This document shows, piece by piece, positions 1 to 10,622 of a stretch of 64,000 nt of DNA. The position numbers and the translations under genes are program-made. The notes under the pieces are model-generated. The model searched no databases. It saw nothing but the letters and a program-made list of their open reading frames with translations, and was not told where the DNA came from. How positions within the stretch are numbered: position 1 is the first letter of the stretch; every line of letters begins with the position of its first letter. Source of the stretch: Mikania micrantha (lineage: Eukaryota > Streptophyta > Magnoliopsida > Asterales > Asteraceae); NCBI GenBank assembly GCA_009363875.1, contig CM018695.1, forward strand, positions 62,863,433-62,927,432. The letters are read 5' to 3'.

Positions 1-1702
1 CACAACATTGAGAACAAACAAACATTGGTGAACACAATACAATTGATTACTATTGAACCGTCACATTATATCATTTCAATCATGTGCCATGTATTCAAGT
101 TGATCATTGTAAGTCCCTTCACGAATCGCTGACCAGTTAATTTGACGTGACTAAACCGACGATAGCATAGTGGTACCATAGGTTTGACAAACCTCTAGCT
201 TGTAGGGCTAGTATGTTGATCGTACTCATCATTGGCCGGTAACGTATGACCGGTGACAGGGCTACGAACAGTCAGGGTCTGGAAAGCGACACATGGTGAT
301 ATTAATCTGCAGTGATATTGTAATTAATCCATCGAGTTCGGTTGACTAGTAGCCTGAGGAATTTATTTTCTCTCATGTCATCTTACTAGTAACCGTTTAG
401 ATGAGGCCTACGGTAATACAAAGTGGTAGAGGTAAATCGGATGCATTGTAATCTGATTACGTGAGGATTTCAATGGATTCCTTTTAGGCTCTATGCACTT
501 CAAGTTAAGAACAAATATCAATTGGTTAACTAACACTCTTATTATTAAAAGTGATTAACAGTTAACCTCACAAGTAATAGAATAATAACAAGGATCAAAT
601 TACATTAATCTAATTTCCTTAATACATTGAGGGTTTATCTATACCTCGGTTTGATAACTAAACCTCTCTCGACATATTATTCTACATATGACACAATGAT
701 ACAACGGATGAATATCAAACGGGATGAACAGGTGAAATGATAATGGGTGTCTATAGTTGTACTGCAGGTGGTGTTAAGTTCTATTAGATATGTGGTGGGA
801 TGTTGGCTGGGGCTTGTTCCCCTACATATGCCCTATATATAAGCATAGCTAATAGGATGAGATACTACTTGCAAATACAACTATGGAGAGGCCATTGGGT
901 GAACGGGTGAATCAAATACTTACAATTATCATGTATGACATTGTGACTGTGGATGTGAACAAATCAATGTTTTCAATTATCAAACTTATGAACTCACCAA
1001 CCTAGTGTTGAGTTTGTTTAAATGCATGTTTTCTCGGGTGACGAACAGGTTTAGTCATCAGGTCCCACTTTTGCTTGTGGTCTGCTTGCTTTAGGTGTTC
1101 ACCCCTCTTGGGCAGCTTCCCCTGGGCCACTGCCTGATCGGTCAGGCGATGAGTAATGCAGATTTTCGGTTGGATGAGTGTGGGATCAGCTGTAGTGACC
1201 ATGATTTGAATCTGCTAAGGAAGTCAATTGATATACTGCTCGATCTTTTTGTATTCCGGGGCCACCATTCTCAGGCACAACTTGCACAACTCATGGAATT
1301 GAGTTGTGTACTGCTCTATTCCGGATCCTTCCATCGTGTGGACCCAAAACTCCTTCTCCAACTTCTTGATTTTGTTATAGCTAGTGGACTTTATGAAGGC
1401 CTAGCTACTTTTTGGTGTTACATACTTTTGAATGACAAAATAGTGAATCATCTTTTGTATATCTTACAGTTACAAGATATAAACTCATTGATTCTTTGAT
1501 TAGATTTACTTAGTTAAATTATGAGGAAACAATGTAATTTAACTTTGTAATTATATTTCATTGTCATGTTAGCATTTCTCATCTATGTATCATGTGCTAT
1601 GTAAACAATCTGATCATTTCGATTATCAAACGATATCGCGCCCCGAGAACCTTCCGCCCGACGGGAGAGTCGATCCAGCCCGCCTGCTCGGGGTGTGATA
1701 CA
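1..1702 (+). mobile_element. Element A: 5' LTR, 3' part (Ty3/gypsy)
   Basis: Long terminal repeat of a plus-strand gypsy element, cut by the left window edge. It ends near GGGGTGTGATACA, the usual GGGGTGTGACA-type gypsy LTR end, and is followed by decayed element A coding sequence. The segment 1500-1690 matches, in reverse complement, the start of segment E at 20007, so A and E are one LTR family. It holds the TATATATA hairpin module at 781-855, the CTCACCAACC...TTTTCTCGGG motif at 991-1038, and an AGGTTTGACAAACCT inverted repeat near 179. No tRNA-Met primer site follows the LTR end, so the 5' junction has decayed. No host gene is visible. Confidence 0.75.
781..855 (+). promoter_or_regulatory. 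TATATATA hairpin module, copy 1
   Basis: Outer arms 781-792 (CTATTAGATATG) and 844-855 (CATAGCTAATAG) pair at 11 of 12 positions. Between them lie GGTGGGATG, a GGGG...CCCC mini-hairpin, CATATGCCC and CTATATATAAGC, which is a good plant TATA box. It lies about 140 bp upstream of the second conserved LTR motif, so it could be the LTR core promoter. Seven further copies are listed. Confidence 0.6.
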
Positions 1703-1844
1703 TGGAAATTCTTAGCTGCATGCTGAGAATGCCTCTACAGGTGGACGACAGAGCTCATCACCTCAACGAGTCCCAGTTTGGGATGGGTTGAGGCGTATGC
1801 GGGGTTAGGCCCGCAAGACCACGGGACTACCTCCCAGGCATCAT

Positions 1845-2296
1845 ATGGCACAGAGAGATGTGCCTCCTGTTATACATGAGGTGGGAGAATCATCCACCAA
1901 GTCAAGCTCCGAGCCCAGTTACAGCAAGTCTCTCAGGACCTGCAAGGTGCATGACAGGATTTACAGCAGCATTGTGCCGCCTTAGAGGATACTCGTACTA
2001 CGGTACTAGATATCCTTACCTCAAACCTGACTCTCATGGAGCAGGTTAATGCATTGGACACTGACACTAGGGCTTAGAGAGTCACCGTGGAGGATCTCCT
2101 GAGGAGGACGTGGAGACAGGCGATCATTGCTGCATTCTGGCAGCAGATAGAGGTGTTGAGGGCGGGGATGGTGAGAGCGAGGGAGATCATAGAGTGGTTC
2201 GGGATGATGAGTTTTGAGACTAGGATGATAGGACTGGCTGTAGTTATGGCGGCTATAGCCATGTTGATTGCATGCTTATCGTATTTTTTACGATAA
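1845..2296 (+). pseudogene. Element A decayed ORF upstream of gag
   Basis: Broken coding remnant between the LTR and gag. A start at 1845 reads MAQRDVPPVIHEVGESS in one frame. Near 1904 the frame shifts and continues to 2296 with at least two in-frame stops. The middle part is leucine- and glutamine-rich with heptad-like spacing (a coiled coil is likely). The end, GLAVVMAAIAMLIACLSYFLR, is a strongly hydrophobic stretch that looks like a C-terminal membrane anchor. No known family is recognised. Element G has an ORF in the same place (45110-45739), also predicted coiled coil but without the hydrophobic tail, so the two share position and general character rather than obvious sequence. Confidence 0.5.
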
Positions 2297-3080
2297 GTAT
2301 GACTAGGAGATGGTTAGTTTGGGACTCCTATTGTGAATAACATCAGTTTTAGTTGGGCAGGCTGAGTGTGTTGGGTTGATGGATGTCTGTATAGTTCTGA
2401 TAGCACTTTTTGTACAAAACAGTGGTATAATAGTAATGACATGTTTCTCTTTTTGTATATTGGTTATGTTGTGCAATGAAATGTCTTATTTCTGTATATC
2501 TGTTTGTGTGTGAAATGTATGAGAACATTTCTTGTTTGACAACGTATCAAAAAACTGTATGAGAACATTTCTGTGTGAGAACATATCTATTGCCTGTGTG
2601 GCAACGTATCAAAGAACTGTATGAGAACATTTCTGTGTGAGAACATATCTATTGCCTGTGTGGCAACGTATCAAAGAATTGTATGAGAACATTTCTATGT
2701 GAGAACATTTCTGTATAAGAACATATCTATTGCTTGTGTGGCACATATCAAAGAACTGTATGAGAACATTTCTGTGTGAGAACATATTGGTGTCCTGTAT
2801 GATAATATATCAAAAACATGTGTAATAATATATCTATATTACAATGTTGTGAGCTATGTAATACTTTAACAAGTTTTTGAATTAACAGGACAGAGTATAA
2901 CTACAAACATCTGTATGGTTACTGTGTACTGAGAACATATCTGGATCTTTTTAATGTAGTTATACTATATTTCTTATAATCACATTTCAACATAAAAATT
3001 TTTAGTATAACTGAATATGATTGAATTTATGTGATCAAATGGGTTATATCTTTAATATTCTTGAACTGACCTGAGTTTGT
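2297..3080 (+). repeat. Element A spacer with about 62-bp tandem repeats
   Basis: Non-coding spacer between the pre-gag ORF and gag. From 2517 to about 2830 it is a tandem repeat: the word GTATGAGAACATTTCTGTG starts at 2557, 2619 and 2681 (period 62), with a shortened first copy at 2517 and a longer, diverged copy after 2681. Each unit also carries GTGTGAGAACATATCTATTG and TGGCAACGTATCAAAGAA. The rest is AT-rich with no gene seen. Confidence 0.8.
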
Positions 3081-4513
3081 TTGCATGTGAGTAGAAAAAT
3101 GGCTCTGAAACGAGGTCGACTAGCCAAGAAAGCTGTCAGGAATATTACTAACCCTGAACTGAATCAAGTCCCACCTGTGAACGTAGAATCAAATCCATAT
3201 CCACGTGTTAATCCGGAAGCAAACATGATTCCACCTGAAAATATGGAAACAAATACAGTTCCACTCGTAAACCCTGAAGTGAACACGGTTCCACCTGCGG
3301 GTGCAAGTGGATCTGAACTGAATGAAGCAATGATAGCCCGAATTGTGAGAGAACAGCTATCTGCTTGTGGAGTTTTGACACAACACCAACTACATATCAC
3401 TACGGGTTCTGGTGGGGACCATGATCATACTAAACACAATGCTACCGGAGGTCATACAGGAACCCATCATACCACCAGTACAGCAACAATGAAAGCAACT
3501 GTTCCTGATCCACCACAGCAAGGATGTACTTGCAAGTACTTTGCTTCTTGAACCCTCCTACTTTCACGGGTAAAGAAGGAACGACTGAACTCTTGAAGCA
3601 GATCGAGGAGATGGAAACTAAACTCAAAATCAGCCAGTGTTTGGCGGAGCATAAGGTGTCTTATGCTGCCTGTACTCTGAAAGATTCAGCTCTAACCTAG
3701 TGGAATAACCAGGCAACAACTTTGGGCTCAGTTACAGTCGACTCGATGGGTTGGAACGAATTTAAAACTCTGATTATGTCAGAATACTTCCCAATCAGTG
3801 AAATCCAAAAGCTCCAGGAAGAATTCTGGAATCATTCTATGGTCGGTGCTGATTGTTTAGCTTATGCCGATCGTTTTCATGAACTTACTTGCCTACTTCC
3901 CAATATGTTTCCTGCGGAAGCAACTTTGATTAAGAAGTACATTAAAGGGTTGGTTCCCCATATTTTGGGAATGGTGACAGCAGTCGAACCTACAACTCTC
4001 AAACGTACAATTTTGTTAACCACTAAGCTTACCGATGAGGCGGTAAGGAGTGGTACCTTGTCCACAAAAACTCAGACGGCGGTGGGCCGTAGTGAGGCCG
4101 GTACCTCTCATGTTTCTAAAGGTACTAAACGAAAGCCCCAGTTGAGATCAGTCAAAACAAACCAACGGTGAAGAACTATGGTGCAACTATTCCTGAGAGG
4201 AGCGCTTACACCGGGCAGGCGCCCAAATGCAGCAAGTGTCTATACCTTCACACAAGATCATGTCCTGTTTGCCTGAACTGTAATCGAGTAGGACACTATG
4301 CTAGATACTGTAACTTTCCTGCTCAACCACCAAACCAAGCACCAAGACAAACCACTCAAACAAATCGGTTGTGCTTCAAGTGTGGAAGTCCCGACCACTT
4401 CATGAAAAACTGTCCAAACAACAATAACACCAATCCGGGGAATGATGCAAGGGGAAGAGCTTTTCAGATTGGTGCAACCGAGGCAAGGCATGATGCGAAC
4501 ATTGTCACTGGTA
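3081..4513 (+). pseudogene. Element A gag (Ty3/gypsy), broken
   Basis: Capsid-nucleocapsid gene remnant. Order: an N-terminal part with four degenerate copies of an NPE-N-VPP/IPP type repeat (about 3150-3300), a retrotransposon gag core (ALT-WNN, then FPISEIQKLQEEFWNH, KYIKGLVPHI), and zinc knuckles CLNCNRVGHYARYC and CFKCGSPDHFMKNC. Breaks: TGA at 3549-3551, TAG inside the usual ALTWW motif near 3699, and a frameshift near 4133. The frameshift comes from loss of 25 bp relative to element B, between two copies of AAACGAAAG. Coding ends abruptly at VTGT (4513), just before protease. It cannot make a working gag. Confidence 0.9.
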
Positions 4514-4514
4514 C
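4511..4514. other. Inverted junction of element A with a C-type gypsy fragment
   Basis: To the left is plus-strand A gag. To the right, from 4515, the sequence matches the minus-strand element C around 14155 onward. The two share GTAC at the joint (A reads ACTGGTAC, C reads GGTGTACTC). There is no LTR end and no target duplication, so this is a rearrangement breakpoint and not an insertion edge. Confidence 0.7.
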
Positions 4515-5168
4515 TCAACCTCTAAGGGTGTTGGGGTTATGTCAAGTATCTCACTAAAATCCTTAGATATAAAGCTTTTCTTAGCTCCAGTATCAAACAA
4601 TACAGAAGCATAATTATCGTTCAAGAGGTACGTACCAGTTGCAAGGTTGGGATCCCTTCTGGCCTCCTTTGCCCCAATCACGAAGGCTCATCCCTTCGGA
4701 CCGTGGTTGTTCCCGTTATTGTTGTTGTCTTTCAGATTTGGGCAGTCCTTCTTGAAGTTCCCTAGCTTTCCACATTCGAAGCAACCTTTTGGTGCTTCAA
4801 GTTGTTGTTGCTGCTGTTGCGGGGTCTTTGCCAGTATCTCGCCTCTACAATCCTTGGCGAGGTGTCCTCCTTTGCCACACCGTTGGCATCGGATAGAGCC
4901 GCATTGTCCCAAGGCATGATGTAAGTTGCATTTGTTGCACTTGGGGTGTTTGCCCACATAGGCTCCTGAGTTTTGATTGGTTGGGATGGGTGGTGTGTAA
5001 GCTTGAGGCGACCCAAACTTACGTTGTTGTGGTGGTGGTTGGAGAGTGGAAGTTTTGCTCAGGGTGTTATCCAATTTGCATTTGTTATCAGTGGTTGTGG
5101 TTACAGCACCACAGGGTGGTAAGATTCCTTGTGCGATGGTTGAGTCAGTGAGCTTGTGGGCTAGTCGC
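4515..5168 (-). pseudogene. Second C-type gag/protease fragment, out of order
   Basis: Minus-strand gag nucleocapsid region with the start of protease, nearly the same as 14160-14815. It reads MRLAHKLTDSTIAQG at its N-terminal side, then knuckles CQRCGKGGHLAKDC and CFECGKLGNFKKDC (the second has His replaced by Asn) and a Gln run from CAA/CAG codons. On the minus strand it lies downstream of the integrase of element C, which is the wrong order for a gypsy element. It must therefore come from a template switch, a second copy, or a later rearrangement. It joins integrase sequence at about 5168 through a shared GCA/CAATGG stretch. Confidence 0.8.
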
Positions 5169-5340
5169 AATGGTAGGTGAGTTTCCCAGCTGTCTTGATA
5201 CTGGTGTGGAAGCTGTTGTTGTAGGAGAATTCTACCAATGGTAGGTGAGTTTCCCAGCTGTCTTGATACTGGTGTGGAAGCTGTTGTTGTAGGAGAATTC
5301 TACCAATGGTAGGTGAATTTCCCAGCTGTTGCCGAAGTCT
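5169..5340 (-). repeat. 68-bp triplication inside element C integrase
   Basis: The word AATGGTAGGTGA starts at 5169, 5237 and 5305, giving three tandem copies with a 68-bp period. The unit encodes the integrase stretch around LPLVEFSYNNSFHTSIK on the minus strand. Because 68 is not a multiple of three, each copy shifts the frame. The edges share ACAGCTGGGAAA-like sequence, which fits slippage or template switching. Confidence 0.85.
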
Positions 5341-6474
5341 ACTACGCATGCTCGTAGCGTATCTTCGAGGGTTTGTATCGTGAGTTCGCTCTGGCCATCA
5401 GTTTGTGGGTTGTATGCTGTACTCATATCCAACAGTGTACCAAGCTACTTTTGCAATGATTTCCAGAAATTTGAAGTGAATCGAGCATCTCGATCCGAGA
5501 TGATGGAGATTGACACTCCATGTCGCGAGTCTACTTCCTTGACATAGATTCTGGCTAGTTTTTCCATCTTGTCGTTTTCCTTGATCGCAAGGATATGTGC
5601 TAACTTAGTCAGTCGGTCCACAATTACCCAAATAGTGTCACATCCACTAGGGGTACGGGGTAATTTGGTAACGAAATCCATGGATATTTGTTCCCACTTC
5701 CACATGGGGATCTTAGGTTGTGTGAGTAATCCTGATAGTTTCTGGTACTCAACCTTGACTTTGGCACAAGTCAAGCATTTGCTCACGTAGGTGGCGATGT
5801 CAACTTTCATGTGTGGCCACCAGTAGAGTACCTTCAGATCATGATAAATCTTATTAGATCCAGGGTGAATCGAATACCGGGATTTGCGAGCCTCGTCCAA
5901 CACAAGGTCCTGTAAGTTTCCGTGATGTGGAACCCAGGCGCGTTCCATGAAATAATGTAAGCCATCGGCTTTCACCTCAAGTTGTTTCTCCATTCCCCTT
6001 AGTGATTTGGCCACTAAGTTTTCTATTTTAAGTGCCTCCACTTGGGCAATACGTATCTGCTCAGGGAGATTGGGATGGATGGTGAGTTGTAAGCCTCGTA
6101 CCCTCTCGTGTTTCGAGGTATTTTTCTGACTCAGGGCATTGGCCACTACATTGGCCTTCCCCGAGTGATACTTAATAGCACACTCATAGTCATTTAGGAG
6201 TTCGAGCCAGCGACTTTGTCGCATGTTCAGTTCCTTCTGCTCGAATATGTGCTGGAGACTCTTGTGATCAGTGTATATCGTACACTTTGTACCATACATG
6301 TATTGTCTCTAGATCTTGAGTGCAAATACCACAGGTCCAAGTTCCAAATCGTGTGTAGTGTAGTTCTTCTCGTGGACGTTCAGTTGTGAAGAAGCATATG
6401 CGCTCACCTTCTCTCGTTGCATCAGCATGCAGCCGAGTCCTTATATCGAGGCGTCGCAATATACTACGAAGTCG
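5169..6474 (-). pseudogene. Element C RNase H and integrase (gypsy), 3' half
   Basis: Continuation of element C pol on the far side of insertion D. From high to low coordinates: the end of RNase H (YTDHKSLQHIFEQKELNMRQSRW, then KYHSGKANVVANALS), the integrase zinc finger (H-H-CLTCAKV), and the DDE core (SMDFVTKLP, ISDRDARF, then TDGQSELTIQTLED). The catalytic D, D and E regions are visible. Breaks: the RNase H start (about 6300-6474) is frameshifted and carries stops, and the integrase is out of frame near 5435 and then enters the 68-bp triplication. The GPY/F and chromodomain end is missing. Confidence 0.85.
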
Positions 6475-8703
6475 TGTAAGCCCCAAACCCACCAACACAT
6501 GCCACGTGTGTTTAAACGACAAATGAAAATAGGTCCCAGATTTTTCAAACCGACAAATGTAATTAACACCATAAACACTCCATTTACATACGACTTTACA
6601 AAATAATTGATGTTAATTAAACATTCAATAACAAAAATTATATTTGAGTTATCACCAAAAACCTTTGTTTAACACCAACAAAGTAAAACCACAAAAAGTG
6701 TTTGATCCGAATCCCTGCGAGGCAAACCGATCACGACCCCGTTCACCCCTTCCGTTCACCTGAAACACCATAATTAAGTCACCATTAGTTCATTAGAACT
6801 AAGTAAGATCACCATGCCCGACCACACGAGCTTACATGACCCAAAAAGTCAATTTTGGTCAAATTTTACTCGGGGCGTATGGTTTAGGCGTATCTGAGGC
6901 GTATCACAGACAAAATCAATAGTTGAAGCTGAAGGAGGCGTATGATACGCCCCCCCCAGGCGTATCATACGCCGGGCATCACCTGCACATCAATTTTTGC
7001 TGTTTTAAGCCATCTCAACCCCTTTCGCTCAAATACGACCGTTCCAATACCCCCATAAACATTATATAACACCATATAATCATATTAAACACCTTAATTC
7101 ACCAAATTATAACCATCATGGTCATAATATCAAACGATTTACTAACGGGTCGTTTGCACCCAAAACTCCATTGAAATCTTATTCCACAAGATTTCTCAAG
7201 TTAAGTAAACCACACCACTTGTGTTTTACTAACTTGATTACACCCAACAAAGAACATTCACACACCATGTGAATAATTCAATGTCATAATCACACCACTT
7301 GTGATTCAAAACACCAAGATTAAGTCAATTTCAAATATAAATTCACACACCTTGTGAACTATTTGCATACAACCACCACATATAAAAATAAACACTAAGT
7401 CAATCATAGACTAGTATTAGAACACCATTTCAACAATAATCAAGCAACATATATCACCTATTGCTCATTATTGACTAGCAACAAGATCATAATCACCAAC
7501 TCACCTAAAAGTCAAATCTTTCACTATAACATTCATACATGCATAACACCATTACACATAACAAGTAAAAGATTTGGGTGACTTACCTTGTTCCAACGTG
7601 CTATCCTCTATAACCAATTCCTTCCCGGGTCGTTTGGTTTCACCCACACCTTCACTATCAATTCCTATTATCACAACTAATAGGTTTAATATAAAGTTTG
7701 ACCACAATTAGTCAACATACACCCCTTTCACCCCAATGTCAACATTTTCAATCTAATTTGTTTCCAATTGACCCTTAACCATATCAATTCACCATTGTTG
7801 ATGTTATAAACCCACATAATTCACATCACCATTGGTTTAAACCAATTTTAAGTTAAATACCCTACTTGGCATTTCATCATACACCTTGTATGCACAAATT
7901 CATGTGCTAATGATCATTCATCATTAAAACACCTATGTAACTCCATTATTATGTTTAAAATTGATCAATATCAACAATTTCACCACAAACTACAACAATA
8001 TAGTGAATATCATCAAATCCCCACCTTTAAACACTAACTTTACACACCATAGTCATCAACTCCATGAAAACCCCATTTCTCCCATTTTCATAACATGTAA
8101 ATCATGAAAGAAAACAATTAAAAGTTGTTCCTACATGATTATCAACATCATTAACAACATTTAACACTCTCAAAACACCAAATTTGAGAGTTTTACCCAT
8201 CAAACTCACACCCCCCATGGTGACCCACGAAAATCCCATCAAAACCCCCAAAATTTCATACCTAGATGTAGCTTGATGCAAGAAGAACTCCAATTTATGG
8301 TTGCATTAGAGTTTAGACCAAAACCCAAGCACCAATTTGATCAAACTTTGAAGTTTCTTGAGTTTTCTCCTCCTCCCTTCCCTTGGTTCACGTTTCCAGC
8401 CAAAACACACACACATGAATGTGAAATGTTGACCAAGTCAACATTAAACCCCTCTTGTAATTCAAGTTTCACCTATTGTCAATTCTAGCCCCTCAATTAC
8501 TAGTTAAATCAAACTAGTTATAACTAACTAAGTTAAGTTAGTAAACACTCACCATATAATTGTAGCTAACAATTATTATTAGAACACCCACCAAATAATA
8601 TTTAATATAATTAAATCTTATAAAACACCCTTATATTAAAATAAACACAATTCATACACCAATTATGTTTATTTATAATATTTCCCCAAAATGGGTTGTT
8701 ACA
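6475..8703 (-). repeat. Element D 3' LTR
   Basis: 2229-bp LTR. In sense orientation it carries, about 280 bp before its end, the inverted repeat TTAGTTC/GAACTAA (6785-6791 and 6796-6802), followed in sense by ATGGTGTTTCAGG (about 6755-6769). It also holds a GGCGTAT cluster (6874-6973). Short open frames in it occur identically in the other LTR and look fortuitous. Confidence 0.92.
6937..6973. repeat. GGCGTAT hairpin in D LTR
   Basis: GGCGTATGATACGCC (6937-6951) and GGCGTATCATACGCC (6959-6973) are perfect 15-bp reverse complements around a short C-rich loop. Each arm is also nearly its own palindrome. Three more GGCGTAT words lie at 6874, 6887 and 6898. The same structure is in the other LTR at 11085-11120. 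The C run in the loop is the only length difference between the LTRs. Confidence 0.9.
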
Positions 8704-8742
8704 AATTCTACCCTCCTTACAAAGGTTTCGTCCCCGAAACCT
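8704..8742 (-). promoter_or_regulatory. Element D polypurine tract and preceding hairpin
   Basis: On the minus strand AAGGAGGGTAGAATT directly precedes the LTR start, as expected for the plus-strand primer. Just upstream, AGGTTTCG (8723-8730) and CGAAACCT (8735-8742) form an 8-bp perfect inverted repeat around a GGGA-type loop. Elements G and B have the same arrangement with different arm sequences. Confidence 0.75.
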
Positions 8743-9620
8743 AATTACACCTCAAAAAGGAAAGGATAAAATTTCCGCATTTCATCCTCGGACTCCCACG
8801 TAGCATCCGAACCCCGCCTGTTCTTCTATTGCACCATTACTTGGTTAATCGTCTTATTCCGAAGTTGCTTGACTTTTCTATCCAAGATAGCCACCGATTT
8901 CTCAATATAATTGAGCTTATCATCAATCACCAAATCCTCCAATGGCACATAATCCGGTTCATCCGCCAAGCATTTTCGCAAATAAGATACGTTGAATGTA
9001 TTGTGAATCTCACTCAACTCCTCCGGTAGCTCTAAGCGATAGGCAACCTCGCAAATCCGAGCTATAATCTTGAACGGTCCAATAAATCTTGGACTAAGTT
9101 TCCCCCGCTTTCGAAAACGATTTAAAGCCCTTCCCAGGAGAAACCTTTAGTAACACAAAGTCTCCCACTTGGAATTCAATCGGTCTCCTTCGCACGTACA
9201 TATCCCATTTATATGGTCTTAAACCGCCTTCAAATGAATTTGGATTACATCAATCCATTCATTTATCATTTTAACCACCTACTTAACTACATGTTCTTGT
9301 TATCCACCCTCTTCCCAACTCCTGGAATATACTATATACTCCATATAGTATTTCTTACAGAATCATTACACACCTGGAATGATAATCGTTCTTAAACAAG
9401 AACTCCTTCAAGGGTAGACATTCATCGCAACTACCCCCAATCACCAACTATGCACACCCATAACATATCCTCACAGGCCTGAATGGTTCTTTATCTTTGA
9501 CCATCAGTGTGAAGATAATACGTCATGCACAACAACAGTTTCGTGTACATTCTTAATATAATAGAATTCCTGGGTAAACACGAAACGAACGCTTTTAGTC
9601 AACCTGCCCACGATGAACAA
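8743..9620 (-). pseudogene. Element D integrase remnant
   Basis: The only coding relic in D. Near 8826-9017 the minus strand reads the integrase C-terminal segment of gypsy elements (HNTFNVSYLRKCLADEPDY, then VPLEDLVIDDKL, then IAILDRKVKQLRNKTI-like chromodomain linker). Upstream (9100-9220) it keeps pieces of RRPIEFQVGD and LLKVSPGKG with frameshifts. Around 9470-9530 a heavily decayed TDGQ-ERTIQ-EDML stretch can be traced. It is not functional. Confidence 0.75.
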
Positions 9621-10622
9621 ATAATACCAAATAACACCATTAAGCATTGATAAGGTTCACACCACATGTGAATTCTCATCAAGTCACCCTTCTTATTTAA
9701 TCGTCTAAACATGCTAATAACACCTTTCTTTCACCAAAATCCTCACCTTAAGGAATCACACTACTTGTGATTACCCACATAAATCCACCCACAATAAGTT
9801 AACATCTTAACCATCAACTCTAGATATGGTTATTCTTTCATTTGCACCTAAACTCCTCTTACTTATAATTACCACAAACACATCTGCTACTTAGATATCA
9901 CACGCCCTTGTAATTTATCTAATAGCACACGATGTTATAGAGTTTCACACCACTTGTGAATTATCTACATCGATTTACACCCGACAATAATTATAATTTA
10001 TGTTCGAATCTAGTTTACAAACTAACAGATTCATTTCTCCCAACCATAAACTCCTAAATAATGTCCATAATCTTATGGATCATCCCCAAGCATTCTCCTA
10101 TCTTTTTAAAAGATAAACTCAACCATCTGTAATATCAACACACGCATACAGGTCATTTTTACCTCTTTCTGTTCAAACATTACAACACATACACATCTAT
10201 ATATAATCATAGATGTTCACACCAATCTATAAACATATATCATTTACCACATATTTCAAACAGGCACACCAGTTAACATAATCAAATGTTTATAGTCACC
10301 ACTCCCTAGTTAAGACACTCTTGTCAAAACCTTTAACATTTCATAACGACACTATGTGTCAAAACCCTAGACATCATGTCTAAACCGTTAAACTTTTATA
10401 AATGACAGCTTGTCATTACCAAGTTTTATTCTCCCCATGGCATTCATGCCAAATTGTTTACAATTCTTTTCTCACCATCCCCCGTCCTTTGCCCAAGTCT
10501 ATACACCTTCACTTTCTTGTTGCATCGAAGAAGCTTATATATAGGGTATACGTAAGGCATACACCCAGCCACCAACCCAACACCTCTTCAGTACAACATG
10601 ATCATGGCATTGTTAGTTTCTT
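9621..10622 (-). other. Element D interior, no gene
   Basis: About 1 kb of AT-rich sequence with no convincing coding region. It contains one degenerate TATATATA hairpin module (10521-10592) next to the 5' LTR. The 30 bases before the LTR (GCATTGTTAGTTTCTT) carry no TGG-starting primer site. Confidence 0.6.
10521..10592 (-). promoter_or_regulatory. TATATATA hairpin module, copy 2 (degenerate)
   Basis: Plus strand reads GAAGAAGCTTATATATAGGG at 10527-10546, then CATACACCCAGCCACC and CTCTTC (10584-10589), which pairs with GAAGA(A)G. The inner hairpin is poorly kept. The downstream words CATG and GGCATTGTTAG match those after copy 5. Confidence 0.45.

Noticed and set aside
8102..8488. Short open frames (63 and 71 codons) in D LTR, repeated at 12249-12635
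   Set aside because: They are identical just because the LTRs are identical, have low-complexity composition and match no family. Treated as fortuitous.
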